Assembly (NCBI GenBank): GCA_032716605.1
Contig: CM064552.1
Location: forward strand, 3,866,844 to 3,930,843
From: Paralithodes platypus
Lineage: Eukaryota; Arthropoda; Malacostraca; Decapoda; Lithodidae
Length of the DNA: 64,000 nucleotides
Direction: 5' to 3'
This document shows positions 20,015 to 30,626 of the stretch, piece after piece; position 1 is the first letter of the stretch, and every line of letters begins with the position of its first letter. The translations under genes and the position numbers were made by a program. The notes under the pieces are model-generated. The model was not told the DNA's origin. It did no database searches and worked only from the letters and a program-made list of their open reading frames with translations.

Positions 20015-20315
20015 AACACTGGTGTCACCTGATTGAAAGATTAAGGAAACCTCTAACTATAAGGGAATAAACCAAAATACCTGTACAATACAACTGGCGT
20101 CGTCTGATTGACACGTTAAGGACAAGGGTCTTTCTAATGTTATGGGAACAATTTAAAATAGAACAACTAATGTCATCTGATTGAAAGGATAAGCACGGGA
20201 ATAAACTCAAATATACAACAATTGGTGTCATCTGTTTGAAAGGTTAAAGACAAGGGTCGTTCTAATTATACGGGCATCAACTCGAATATAAAACAGCTGG
20301 TGTCATCTGCTCGAA
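20015..20315. repeat. Degenerate 65-75-bp tandem repeat, about five copies
   Basis: The recurrent phrase TGGTGTCATCTG(A/T)TTGAAAG, then AAGG, then a TCTAAT.TATAAGGG segment and AATATA.AACA. Copies are 70-85% alike by eye. Confidence 0.6.
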
Positions 20316-20521
20316 ACACAAAATTACACACACGGAAAACTAAATAGCAAGGTAAACAGAAAACGGGAGAAACGAAGTATCAAAGAAAACCAGAATAAAA
20401 GGGGTAACTACTCCGTGGGGTCGCGTCGGTCGCCAAGTGTCTGGGGCTTTTAGGTCTTTCAGACGCGAGTAAGTAACGCTACATATCTCTGGTTCACGGG
20501 GAATTACCACTACCATTGCTC

Positions 20522-20567
20522 GCTCTCGCTCTCTCTCCTAAAGATTAATCTCTTCAGCACGATGACG

Positions 20568-20652
<85 letters not shown>
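20522..20652. repeat. (CT)n microsatellite with B start inside
   Basis: Two (CT)n runs (20522-20538, 20571-20652) flank a short B-like start TCTTCAGCACGATGACGC. Confidence 0.85.
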
Positions 20653-20654
<2 letters not shown>

Positions 20655-20809
20655 TCAAAGGGTAAATATTGATAAAGTTTGTAAGCCTTTGACACCTAGT
20701 GCTCTTTTTAAGCTTAATACATCGCTTCGAGTTTATCAGGAAAAAAAATAAAGCTGTAGGCCTACGGACATATTTCATTATGTATATTTATATATTTGTT
20801 GACAGAGTA

Positions 20810-20928
20810 ATCTGGTGAATGGTCTTAAAATCGCCAAAGTAATGAGGCAAACTTAAAAAAACAAAAACAAAATTACGGGGCTAAATATGAGAGAAGGCGG
20901 TCCAGAAAAAAAGAAACCCTCCCCTTAA
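20810..20928 (+). mobile_element. A-family 3' fragment
   Basis: GGTCTTAAAATCGCCAAAGTA to CCCTCCCCTTAA. The terminal TTAA 20925-20928 is shared with the following B element. Confidence 0.6.
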
Positions 20929-21124
20929 CCCCTTGAGGATTATGACACATTTTAGCAGTTTCAGTTTCTTATAGGCTAGCTATTATTAGACGAATTTATA
21001 CTGCTTAGGCAGGATCCGTAAACATTAAAAGGGCGAAGAATACCTCAATTAAACATGACAATAAAATGTTCATATAATAGCCAGAATAAATTGACAAACC
21101 TCGTCATAAAACTCTAGGGGTTAA
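20925..21124. mobile_element. B-family element (200 bp)
   Basis: TTAACCCCTTGAGGATTATG to CATAAAACTCTAGGGGTTAA. The internal TTAGACGAATTTATACTGCT and right-arm AATAGCCAGAATAAA are present. Its right end seeds the array that follows. Confidence 0.7.
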
Positions 21125-21421
21125 GCTCACAAACTCTAGGGGTTAAGCTCACAAACTCTAGGGGTTAAGCTCACAAACTCTAGGGGTTAAGCTCACAAAC
21201 TCTAGGGGTTAAGCTCACAAACTCTAGGGGTTAAGCTCACAAACTCTAGGGGTTAAGCTCACAAACTCTAGGGGTTAAGCTCACAAACTCTAGGGGTTAA
21301 GCTCACAAACTCTAGGGTTAAGCTCACAAACTCTAGGGGTTAAGCTCACAAACTCTAGGGGTTAAGCTCACAAACTCTAGGGGTTAAGCTCACAAACTCT
21401 AGGGGTTAAGCTCACAAACTT
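21111..21421. repeat. 22-bp minisatellite built on a B-element terminus, 14 copies
   Basis: The unit is CTCTAGGGGTTAAGCTCACAAA. It consists of the last 13 bp of the B element (with its TTAA) plus 9 bp of flank. Copies are identical except one lacking a single G. Confidence 0.9.
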
Positions 21422-21569
21422 TCGCTTCTCATAATTATTTACCTTCATAGTTTCCCCTTCTATTTTGTTTTACTCCTCGTTCTCAATTTCACCTCTTGAG
21501 CCTTCATGCTCTCCAGGCTCATATAGACTCGCTGGATTTTTGCTACCTAAACTTCGATTGAGTTCACTA

Positions 21570-21822
21570 TTCTCTCTCTCTCTCTCTCTCTCTCTCATCA
21601 AACCCGCGACTGACTGCGTTTGTAAATGAATAACTTTATTTTATCCTCCCCTCAGTTACTAACCCATCTGTCCCCTACTAACTTCCTTATCCTGCCACGG
21701 ACATTAGTTCCCTTACCCTCTCTAAACTACTGTTTGGACACTTGATCCTCAGTGTTCTGGAGGACAAGCAGCCTAGAAGGGTCACTAGACCTGTTGTAGC
21801 TTGATTTCCTTTGCACTTTATA

Positions 21823-21840
<18 letters not shown>
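21570..21840 (+). mobile_element. LINE family 2, 3' UTR fragment between (CT)n runs
   Basis: (CT)n at 21570-21596, then CATCAAACCCGCGACTGACT (the last codons of the LINE 2 ORF), stop, the whole 3' UTR to about 21815, then (CT)n/(TA)n. No 10-mer tail is kept; GCACTTTATACTCTC stands in its place. Confidence 0.75.
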
Positions 21841-21856
<16 letters not shown>

Positions 21857-21944
21857 TAGTCGGGATCAGTAGAATTCCAGATATTGGGAATCTTTAACGA
21901 TGCCAAACCATTATCAAATCAAAGCCATGAGGGAGAATGAACAA

Positions 21945-22110
21945 GGGGACAGTTTATTCTGGTTATCATTAGACGATTTTGTACAGCTTAGGAAAGATCT
22001 GTGGTAATTAAACTGGTAAAGACTAACTCACTTAATCTTCTGATTTCCATATACCCCTCCTAATCTAAATATAACTTCTAATTATAGCTAGAAAACAGAC
22101 AAGAAAATCA
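21945..22110. mobile_element. B-family fragment
   Basis: TTTATTCTGGTTATCATTAG and ACGATTTTGTACAGCTTAGG on the left, with a decayed right arm. No TTAA ends remain. Confidence 0.5.
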
Positions 22111-22149
22111 GAGTCGGATCTTGAAAGGGATATATGCTAATAATATAAT

Positions 22150-22260
22150 GTATTAATTTAATTCCCAACACCAAACAACTCCCATTAAATTTAATGAAAG
22201 CATATGATCCATCCGGGATTCGAACCTGGGTTACCACATACAGATCTTATACACATTATT
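22150..22260 (-). mobile_element. tRNA-derived SINE, family I, head-truncated
   Basis: B-box-side sequence ACCCAGGTTCGAATCCCGGA on the minus strand, with body CATTAAATTTAATGGGAGTT. The A-box half is missing. Confidence 0.55.
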
Positions 22261-22339
22261 TTAGTAAATTCTAGGATTACAACTTTAACGTCAGCAAAAA
22301 TAAAAAAGATATATAAATACGTTGGACGTATTCGTCAGC

Positions 22340-23175
<836 letters not shown>

Positions 23176-23198
23176 ACGATTAACACAGATGGAAGTAA

Positions 23199-23200
23199 TG

Positions 23201-23260
<60 letters not shown>

Positions 23261-23292
23261 GAGAGGAAGAGAGAGAGAGAGAGGAGAGAGGA

Positions 23293-23388
<96 letters not shown>

Positions 23389-23414
23389 GTGTGTGTGTGT
23401 GTGTGTGTGTGTGT
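23199..23414. repeat. (GA)n then (GT)n microsatellite
   Basis: About 190 bp of nearly pure (GA)n runs into (GT)n at 23388-23414. Confidence 0.9.
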
Positions 23415-23519
23415 CTAGGGGACGGGTCGATATGTCTCGTCTGCAGTATTTTGGTAGGGGAGCCTCACACACACACACCCCCATTCTGCCACACCCTAGA
23501 TTACTCTGACACACGAGGT

Positions 23520-23628
23520 GCTGGGGTTCTCGAAAAGGGGATCCGGTCCTGACTTGCAGTGTGCTGGCTTAATAATCCAGAAAGGTTAATAGCCTCTGAA
23601 GTCCTGTTTTAACTAACTAACTAACTCT
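23520..23628 (+). repeat. Short dispersed repeat E
   Basis: GGTTCTCGAAAAGGGGATCC, GTGTGCTGGCTTAATAATCC and AGCCTCTGAAGTCCTG. Also found inverted at 38835-38945 and about 8940-9020, and directly at 34742-34865. It ends in TAACTAACTAACT. Confidence 0.6.
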
Positions 23629-23664
23629 GGCACACGCACATACAGTATACCCGGTTCCAAATAG

Positions 23665-23850
23665 GTAGGCCAAAAATCGTGAACCCCAACCTCTGTAACT
23701 AGAAAATGGCTACAACAAAATTAATGGGCTGTAAATTTCCACACCTATTCCCTCACAGACCTTTCCTAAATGGTAGATATATTAGCTCGATTACTCAAGT
23801 CGTTATTGTGCTATAGAAGTTAGTTTTCAGGAGTTTTGGCCTACTTATTT
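23665..23850. mobile_element. C-family element, partial
   Basis: AGGTAGGCCAAAAATCGTGA, CCTCTGTAACTAGAAAA, and in inverse order ATTAGCTCGATTACTC near 23780. The right arm is diverged. Confidence 0.5.
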
Positions 23851-24312
23851 GGAACAGTGTATAGCCCTCGGCCATTTTCGTGTTTTAAGAAAGCCCAAGG
23901 TGTAGCCATTGATTATTTGCCGAAATATAATCTAAAATACGTCTGTACTCTTCACATTGTATATACTATTAAATCCAGTTCAACACATAATGGAGCAAGC
24001 GCCGACGCCTTCATATCCTCCTGCATCTCCCTTCTCACTCCCTCCTACTTCCCAAGTCCCCTTCCTTGCTTCGAGGCATTAAAGTGATCAAAAGTATTGC
24101 TAGTCTCACCTTTCCAACACTCGTGGCAAAACTCGTATTCATATCTTCCTTACTCATTCATCACTACTCCCCCATCCATCACTATTCCACTCATCCAGCA
24201 TTACTCATTCTTACATCACCATCCATCCATCCATCTTCACTCACTAGTCTTTCATTATCTGCTCCATATCATTCGTCACTGTTTCCAAGTCATCTCTGTC
24301 TTTCCCACACTC

Positions 24313-24313
<1 letters not shown>
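23851..24313. other. unannotated interval
   Basis: No recognisable repeat or gene; (CATC)n-like patches at 24170-24240. Confidence 0.4.

Positions 24314-24371
<58 letters not shown>
24314..24371. repeat. (CT)n microsatellite
   Basis: Pure (CT)n directly upstream of the mariner-type element. Confidence 0.9.
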
Positions 24372-24374
<3 letters not shown>

Positions 24375-24531
24375 ATACACATGATCATGCACAAAATATA
24401 CAGGGTGGGGCAGAGAGGACGGACGTTTTTGAAATGGCTATTACTCAGCCCCAGGGGGAGGGACATATGTCCAACAGGTACCATTCTGTCCGTGGTGTCT
24501 TGGCATTTTTTTTTTTTTTTCAGTTGAAGCC

Positions 24532-24804
24532 ATGGCGCTGTGGACGATAGAGCAGCGCGTGTTTGCCTACGACAGTTACGTGAAGAATAACGGGTCTGTC
24601 ACAGCAGTTCAGCGTGAGTTTCGTCGCCACTTCAACATTCACCGAAATCAGGCTGTTCCCACCCGTAACACAATCTTACGTTGGGTTCATGCACTTCGTA
24701 CACGAGGTACACTAATGAATAGGAGACCGGTGGGGGCCCCACGAACGGTTCGGACCCCGGAAAATGTGGAACGCGTCAGACAAGCTTTGCTGCGCAGTCC
24801 TACT
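24532..24804 (+). pseudogene. Mariner-type transposase, N-terminal piece
   Basis: About 91 residues starting MALWTIEQRVFAYDSYVKNN, with a helix-turn-helix DNA-binding region (TRNTILRWVHALRTRG, then NRRPVGAPRTVRTPENVERV). This matches the DUF4817-type N-terminus of insect and crustacean mariner-like transposases. It stops at the internal deletion near 24808. The entire DDE catalytic core is missing, so the product cannot transpose. Confidence 0.75.
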
Positions 24805-24812
24805 GTGATTTT

Positions 24813-25013
24813 TTCTTGTGGGGAACCCTCAAGGCACGTGTGTATGAGCATAAGCCCCGTACATTGGACGATTTGAAGGAAGCTATTCGCGTGGAAGTCG
24901 CCCAAATCGACAGAGCAATGCTGGAGAGAGTGGAGGCCAACTTCCAAGAACGCCTTCAGAAATGCATCAATGAAAACGGACACCACATGAGCGATGTTGT
25001 TTTCCACACTTGA
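24813..25013 (+). pseudogene. Mariner-type transposase, C-terminal piece
   Basis: Reads FLWGTLKARVYEHKPRTLDD, continues with DRAMLERVEANFQERL and ends SDVVFHT then stop. This is the standard C-terminus after the last catalytic Asp in mariner-like transposases. It lies in a different frame from the N-terminal piece, so the deletion also shifted the frame. Confidence 0.75.
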
Positions 25014-25217
25014 TTTTGTCAAATGCTAATTCAATATGAAAACATTGATGTTAATACAATTTGTTTGAAGCTAAAATTAAAGAATTTGTGAATATACCAA
25101 AAACGTCCGTCCTCTCTGCCCCACCCTGTACATACAGCAACATACCTACCTATATATCAATGTCACCTATTAATCTAACTTAACGGTTGAACCTAATTGT
25201 ATGCCACACGTACATTT

Positions 25218-25218
25218 T

Positions 25219-25272
<54 letters not shown>
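25218..25272. repeat. (CT)n microsatellite
   Basis: Pure (CT)n followed by ACACACA. Confidence 0.9.
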
Positions 25273-25277
<5 letters not shown>

Positions 25278-25480
25278 TAATACCATCCATCACACCCCAG
25301 AACCCTGTCGCTCTACCTTCTAACACTCATTCGTCATTTGGAAGTAATTACCCTCCTCTCCAGACTGTCACACTATAAATCACTGCCGACAGTACACACT
25401 CCACAGCTACCGAGAACTCGCTATTTTAACCTATTCAGTACCAGTTACTCGTATAGAGTATAGTCTGTTCATTCTAGGTT

Positions 25481-25648
25481 GGGCAGAAATCGTAACCTCT
25501 AACCTCTGTAACTAAAAAAGGACTAGATTAATTGAGCTAATTTTTCTACCAAATAGGAACTTAGCTAGGGAATAGGTGTGGAAATTGACAGCTCATTTGT
25601 TCTAGCCCTTTTTGAGTTACAGAGGTTAGAGGTTACGAATCTGGGCAA
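25481..25648. mobile_element. C-family foldback element
   Basis: Arms GGGCAGAAATCGTAACCTCT plus AACCTCTGTAACT and AGTTACAGAGGTT plus AGAGGTTACGAATCTGGGC are inverted over about 45 bp. The loop has GAGCTAATTTTTCTACC and AGGGAATAGGTGTGGAAATT. Confidence 0.7.
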
Positions 25649-26024
25649 GTCATTTGCCAAAGGTAACTGTACCCAACCCTTATACGAGCGACAACCACAA
25701 CAATGAGTAAATATATAAGTCAGTCGCGTAAATCCTCCGTTTTCTTTATTCTTTAGTCAATGGACACGAGAGAAAACGGATTGGTGCTCACTATATTTTT
25801 AAGAGGGACTACAATATATATGCCAGATTTACGTTCGCAACAAAGCATTTGAAAACTCGCATGCACAAAACGTACGAACATAGGCCTACAGTCAACACTC
25901 ATATACGTGCACACACACATACGCATATAATACACTACTTCAGCAATAGTGTTTTCCAAGTGTTAGGCTTGTACTGATGCATCACGCTGATTTACACAAA
26001 TTATATTTTCATATTTGTTTTCAC

Positions 26025-26205
26025 AAACTCACCAATTAATTTACAAATATACCTAACTAGTGAAATCAATTAAAGTAATGAATATATGTGGCACTCCAAG
26101 GATTCGAACCTAGGATACTCACACTGAACTTCCGCACATCGAACCTAGGATACTCACACCGAAATTCCGCACACTAAGCACTAGGCTATCAAGGCTAAGT
26201 ATATT
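26025..26205 (-). mobile_element. tRNA-derived SINE, family II
   Basis: Minus-strand head: TTGATAGCCTAGTGCTTAGT (A-box side) and TAGGTTCGAATCCTTGGAGT (good B box), with body ATTAATTGGTGAGTTTGTGA. The anticodon-arm region is tandemly duplicated: GAACCTAGGATACTCACAC occurs twice at 26103-26165. Confidence 0.6.
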
Positions 26206-26313
26206 ATACAGGATCTATTCCAACCATTTTCGTCTCTCATCGCAGACAATATGGATCTGACGTAGCGGTAACGACCAAGAGAGAGTACCACCAAGAGCTC
26301 TACTTAATTATGG

Positions 26314-26341
26314 AGGAGGGGAGGGGAGGGGAGGGGAGGGG
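26314..26341. repeat. (GAGGG)n microsatellite
   Basis: Five perfect GGAGG-type repeats. Confidence 0.9.
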
Positions 26342-26465
26342 GCACAATAGAACTTTAGACTTAATTTCGAAGATACAAAATGTCATGGTAACATTTCGAT
26401 GATGTATGACTGCTATCGGAAACTAAACTGGCGGTATACTGTAGGACAAAATTATAACATTCTTA

Positions 26466-26895
26466 TTAACCCATTGGCTGCGGCTATGTTTGGGCTATTT
26501 AGGGCATATTCAGGCACTCTTGAATGATACATCAAGCATCTGCATTAAATGAAGTGTATTCTGCCAAAAACTAGGCGAAAATAGCTTCAAAATGACACCA
26601 GAACGGGCCCCGTACGTGGTCTGGTTCACCCACAGTGGTGCCAGTGAAACGCGGGAAACCCGCTATTTGGTAGCACTCGCTCGCTTGGCTATACTGTTGC
26701 GAGACACAGAGAGAGACCCGCGCGAGACACAGTCAACCTCAGTGAGCCGCTCGCTGCTCTGAGGGTCGGGGGTGGGCCCCTCACGCTCCCGCCCACTGAC
26801 ACTCAATTTTTACGGTTTTTACAGGCTTTTAAAGCCTGGAAATTGGTGTAACTTGCCAGGACGTTCCAGAACGTCACTCGCAACGAAAGGGTTAA
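26466..26895. mobile_element. B2-family TTAA element, full length (430 bp)
   Basis: TTAA at 26466-26469 and 26892-26895. The ends TTAACCCATTGGCTGCGG and ACGAAAGGGTTAA are imperfect inverted repeats. GC-rich interior with GGGCCCCGTACGTGGTCTGG and GAACGTCCTGGCAAGTTAC-type sequence in reverse. The right TTAA continues directly into an A-like end, GGGGAGATTTTTC. Confidence 0.75.
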
Positions 26896-26929
26896 GGGGA
26901 GATTTTTCTTTATATGTTTATGATTGATT

Positions 26930-27035
26930 TGTTTAGATAAAACATAGGTCCATGTGCCTAAAAGAGGCATCCTTCATTCATAAAATGTGTGTAACAACCG
27001 GATTTAAACTGTTTTCGGTTGTAATAAAACACATT
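26930..27035 (-). mobile_element. LINE family 1, 3'-most fragment
   Basis: Minus-strand match to the last codons and 3' UTR of LINE 1: ATAAAACATAGGTCCATGTG, GCCTAAAAGAGGCATCC and CATTCATAAAATG. About 100 bp, very heavily truncated. Confidence 0.7.
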
Positions 27036-27111
27036 GTATGAACAGGGTTGGAAAAGATATTAACCCTTTGACAAAACAAACAAAACAAGGACCCGTAAAC
27101 AAGCGTATACT

Positions 27112-27326
27112 TTACCCCTTTCTGTACCAGCCACGTCTTTTTTTATTATATTCTAGATATAATTAGACTATTTGTGCAGCTTAAGAAGGATCTGTGCTAA
27201 TAAAAAGGGTTAAGTGAGATAGTTCAAAGGTATTATAATTGCTGGAGGCCCTTTTTAAACTTACCAAAATCGTCTACTAGTGGCCAGAACAAAGTTAAAA
27301 GAACGGCACCGGTACTGTATGGGTTA
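27112..27326. mobile_element. B-family element (215 bp)
   Basis: Left end TTACCCCTTTCTGTACCAG (TTAA decayed to TTAC), right end CACCGGTACTGTATGGGTTAA. It includes the TTAAGAAGGATCTGTG word that is amplified at 17996-18803. Confidence 0.7.
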
Positions 27327-27399
27327 AATAATGACAAGACTTCAGAAGACGGGATGAAAAATGAGATATATTTATTTTTGCAGACAAATAGAGCACGTC

Positions 27400-27640
27400 A
27401 CAAAAAGAAAAATAACAAAACCTCTCAGGGAAGTGCCGACGTTAAGGCTAAACTTCCCGAATTCCAACTGAATTGAACATGAGGGTTGATAAAATAAGTC
27501 TCGTGCTCACTGAGGGATCGTGTTTCTGACTCGCCAACAAAGAGATACCGTCTGAGCCACACCCTCGCACTTATGATATTAAACAAGGCTGCTGATGGTT
27601 TAATAAGGAGGAAAGCCAACACCACCACAAGAGCAGTCTT
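27400..27640 (-). repeat. Possible tRNA-derived SINE
   Basis: On the minus strand GTGTGGCTCAGACGGTATCT resembles a tRNA A box and ACACGATCCCTCAGTGAGCA a weak B box. They are followed by a 67-codon open frame with no known homology and a T-rich end. No second copy exists in this window, so the SINE call is tentative. Confidence 0.3.
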
Positions 27641-27708
27641 TGTCCTCCAATGTATTACCCTCCACTACTCCTGTCTCTGTCTGGTGGTTTCTGAAGTATA
27701 CTGTACAC

Positions 27709-28078
27709 TTTAAGGGATGGTTAAATTTTTGGTCGATTTTTTTATTTATTAATTATATTTCTAGTTTCCTCCCTAATCTCCATCAAACTTTAAAAACAAA
27801 ACAAATCCATTAAATCTTCCTTGTAGATAAATGTGTACATTTTTCGGTAGAAAAATGTCATGGCCAAAGGCCGGTTCTTCCAAAATTAAAGGCGCACTAT
27901 CGTTCTCCATGCAAAAATCGACACCTAAATAACACGAAAGGTCTTAATAGTGCAAAGAAATGGGGCGAAAGGTCTTAAAATCGACAAACTAATGGGGCAA
28001 ACATCTTAAATTATGAAAACTAATGGGGCTAAACATGAGGGAGAAGGGGGGCCAGAAAAACGGCCCACCTCCCCTTAA
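27709..28078 (+). mobile_element. A-family TTAA element, full length (370 bp)
   Basis: TTAA at 27709-27712 and 28075-28078. Both dyads are present, although the second is decayed to GGCCAAAGGCCGG. Ends TTAAGGGATGG and CCACCTCCCCTTAA. Confidence 0.8.
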
Positions 28079-28178
28079 ATGCGCACAAGACAGAACGACA
28101 CGAGAACAGGATGTGGGAAATAATGTCTATAGAGATAATTACTGCTAACCCGTGGAATTAATTGGTAAGTCATAAGTC

Positions 28179-28440
28179 TTTAAGGGAGGGGGGAATCTGG
28201 AACCTTTCTCCCTCATGTTTAGCCCCTTTAGTTTTTTTATTTCAAGACGTTCGCCCAATTAGTCTGGTGATATTAAGACCTTCCGTGCCATATATGTAAT
28301 TGTTTTTCTTTTCTGGGAAGCAACAGCAAGCTTCGTCCGGCGCAGTTTTCACCCGAAAAACACACATTTATCTCAAATTGGGGTATTCGAGGTGTTCTTA
28401 TAAGCTTGGTGGAGGTCCAGGGAGGACACTACACTTAACA
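28179..28440 (-). mobile_element. A-family TTAA element, reverse, partial
   Basis: TTAAGGGAGGGGGG at 28179, then the family sequence in reverse to TTGGTGGAGGTCCAGGGAGG. It lies 100 bp from the family copy in opposite orientation (27709-28078) and 110 bp downstream of the PPM1 exon. Confidence 0.65.
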
Positions 28441-28550
28441 ATAATCAATCAATAAATAAATATAATATAGATACATAAATACACAAACAAATACAAATCT
28501 CCCTGGATGACTATAAACACCACTTCCTATAGAACCAAGCTTGTACTTAC

Positions 28551-28715
28551 CATTGTTGTGCGTGAGGTAGGCGTACACCACATTAACGGCGGACTCCGGA
28601 GTAAGGGTGTCCCATAGTCCGTCACAGGCCAGGATCAGGAAGTCTTCATCCCCCTCGATCTCCAGGGACTTGATGTCGCACTCCGAGGACACGTAGGGCT
28701 TGTACTCGCAGTCAC
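28551..28715 (-). CDS. PPM1E/F-like: PP2C-family Ser/Thr phosphatase (PPM1E/F-like), exon C
   Basis: Encodes 54 codons plus split codons at both ends. It starts GDCEYKPYVSSECDI and contains EDFLILACDGLWDTL. The Asp in ACDG is the conserved metal ligand of PP2C motif 'DGLWD'. The family dephosphorylates Ser/Thr with two Mn/Mg ions in the cytosol; PPM1E/F paralogues act on CaM kinases and PAK. The acceptor is TTCCCCAG before 28715 and the donor GTAAGTAC after 28551. It enters at phase 1, matching exon B, and leaves at phase 1. The KPY(I/V) and NNG words resemble PPM1E slightly more than PPM1F. The following exon (with the SDN motif) was not found downstream. Confidence 0.9.
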
Positions 28716-28909
28716 CTGGGGAAGAACACATCATTAATAGGAATATATGACTATGATTATGAAATCAAATATAAAACTTGCAAACTAAACAAACCAAAAC
28801 TTGGACAAAGACAATATAAAGACAAAATAACTTATAAAAATTGCTATGTGGAAACAACGCTTACTAAAATAAAATGTATGAAATAAAAGAACACAATCCA
28901 TCACATAGG

Positions 28910-29155
28910 GTGCACATTACTACATGAGCAAGTTAATCTGTTTCCATTTCTCTGAAGATGGGTTCTGCAGAGCCCGAAACGTAAGAGAAATAAAAATTCA
29001 AACTCTTTCCTGTTTTTCCCTTTCACCAAATGCATCCACTTGTCATAATGGATCAGCCATATATGATTATGTGAAATGTTCTCCTGTCACCTCTTTTTCC
29101 TTTCTCTTGTCTCTTTCTGATCCTCCCTACCCCTTGTGGGAGTAAGGGGTGGCTA
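28910..29155 (+). mobile_element. PLE-like terminal fragment with hammerhead-like fold
   Basis: Contains the hammerhead-like motif at 28946-28992, followed by AATAAAAATTC and unassigned sequence ending at (ACTG)n. The CTGAAGAT..GAAAC layout is that of the Penelope terminal repeats at 48182 and 52563. No RT sequence is attached, so assignment to a PLE rests on the motif alone. Confidence 0.4.
28946..28992 (+). ncRNA. Hammerhead-ribozyme-like motif
   Basis: Stem I ATTTCTC pairs with GAGAAAT (7 bp). Stem II GGGTTC pairs with GAGCCC (one G-U) around TGCA. The strand linking stem I to stem II contains TGAAGAT, and the return strand contains GAAAC. The layout is CUGA-N-GA, stem II, GAAA as in hammerheads, but with one extra U and an unclear stem III (GUAA). 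Cleavage is not claimed. Confidence 0.45.
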
Positions 29156-29156
29156 C

Positions 29157-29201
29157 TTACTGACTGACTGACTGACTGACTGACTGACTGACTGACTGAC
29201 A
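29157..29201. repeat. (ACTG)n microsatellite
   Basis: About eleven copies of a TGAC/ACTG tetramer. Confidence 0.9.
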
Positions 29202-29244
29202 TGTATGCTTCCCTTGCAATAAATTATAAGAAACTCTGACAACG

Positions 29245-29430
29245 GTGACCGGACAACTCCACCAGTAGACCATTTCAACCAGTAGCTCTCAACCAGTACA
29301 ATCTCAACCAATGCTATTAGTTTAGGGCTACATTTTGGTACATATTTAGTTGGCCCTGGTCGATTTGGCACTGGTTGAGATCCACTGGTTGAAATGGTAT
29401 AATGGTTGACTTGTCCGGGAACCCTCGACA
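29245..29430. mobile_element. H-family foldback element
   Basis: Left arm CCGGACAACTCCACCAGTAG, ACCATTTCAACCAGT and CTCAACCAGT. The right arm is the inverse ACTGGTTGAGAT, ACTGGTTGAAATGGTA and GACTTGTCCGG. A diverged relative lies at 53625-53790. Confidence 0.6.
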
Positions 29431-30080
29431 ACAGAACTGAAATGCATGTCAAACACAGCAAAGAAAATAATTACAACAATTGCAACATAAATATTAGCCA
29501 AACAGAAATCTAGGCATATCTATTTATCTTTTGACAGTCCCTTCCATGTTTTGAACAAATATGTTTTGGTCATTTGATGGCCACACTCAACGCGATCCCC
29601 TACGGTGTCCCAATTTGACTGAGGGGAGAAATAATAAACATGGGATAAAACTTTACAATCCATTACAAAAATAGAGCTAATGGAAATTGACAAAAATGCT
29701 TATTCACCCACGTAAGGTAGATGCATTACCATATAACACACCTAGAATAGGTCCCACCACGAGCAAGGTATATCACTCCTTACAGAAAAATATATAATTA
29801 TATAAAATATTTAAATTCACTTCCACCATGATTAGTTATCACATCTTACCTAATCTTAAAATTAATTTATTATGATCCCTCTAACCATTAAAAAACAACA
29901 TTCTGTCTGTAGGTGAAATTGTTTCATAGAGGATGGTCTACTTTCAGTAACATTGTCATATCCATGTATTTTTGTTAATAACAGACGATTTGCATACAGG
30001 TTAGGTAGGAAATACCTCTAGCAATGAAAGGGATAAATTATATCTGAATTAGTCACTCAATGTCCGTGTTGCATCCTTAG
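29431..30080. other. unannotated intronic interval
   Basis: AT-rich. A weak B-like remnant (GACGATTTGCATACAGGTTAGG) at 29983-30015; nothing else recognised. Confidence 0.4.
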
Positions 30081-30081
30081 A

Positions 30082-30082
<1 letters not shown>

Positions 30083-30139
<57 letters not shown>

Positions 30140-30158
30140 CGTGTGCGCGCGCGCGCAT
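30083..30158. repeat. (TG)n/(CG)n microsatellite
   Basis: (GT)n run into (GC)n. Confidence 0.9.
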
Positions 30159-30626
30159 ATCCAAATTTAATATATATTATTTGACCTGCGTTGGACTGAT
30201 TAGGCTATACTCACTAATATCAGAAGAGTATTGGCTAATAAGCCTTTAGTAAAAGGTTGAAGAAGTTGGTAACAGACAACTTCGATATTACTTCTCAGTG
30301 ATATATCACATGTGGCAATCAATGGCTTAGCAAGGGCAGTATGAATATTGTGATATTGTACAGTGATTGCGTTATAGGGGTACAACAACGGTTTCCCAAG
30401 AATATGAGACACGAAGGTATACAGGCCGGGACCGTAGACTATTAGTTTCATGTTCACCCTCTCCCCCCTTCCCTCCTTCCCACACATCCCTTCCTCTCCA
30501 CCTATTTGTTTCCTCACATATCATACATACAAACAACATACATATATACCGGCATACGTACGAAATAATCACCCATTCACACTATAAAATTACATCCCTG
30601 TCAGCAAAACTTCAGAAACATACAAG

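Larger units (their letters stand above)
24401..25128 (+). mobile_element. Tc1/mariner-type element, internally deleted
   Basis: Perfect inverted ends of about 30 bp begin CAGGGTGGGGCAGAGAGGAC at 24401 and end with the complement at 25128. Each is flanked by the dinucleotide TA (24399-24400, 25129-25130), the mariner-superfamily target duplication. The 728-bp unit retains both transposase termini but not the middle. Mobilisation would need a transposase supplied by another copy. Confidence 0.85.

Noticed and set aside
24816..25022. Independent small gene at the mariner 3' half
   Set aside because: It is the C-terminus of the same transposase in a shifted frame.
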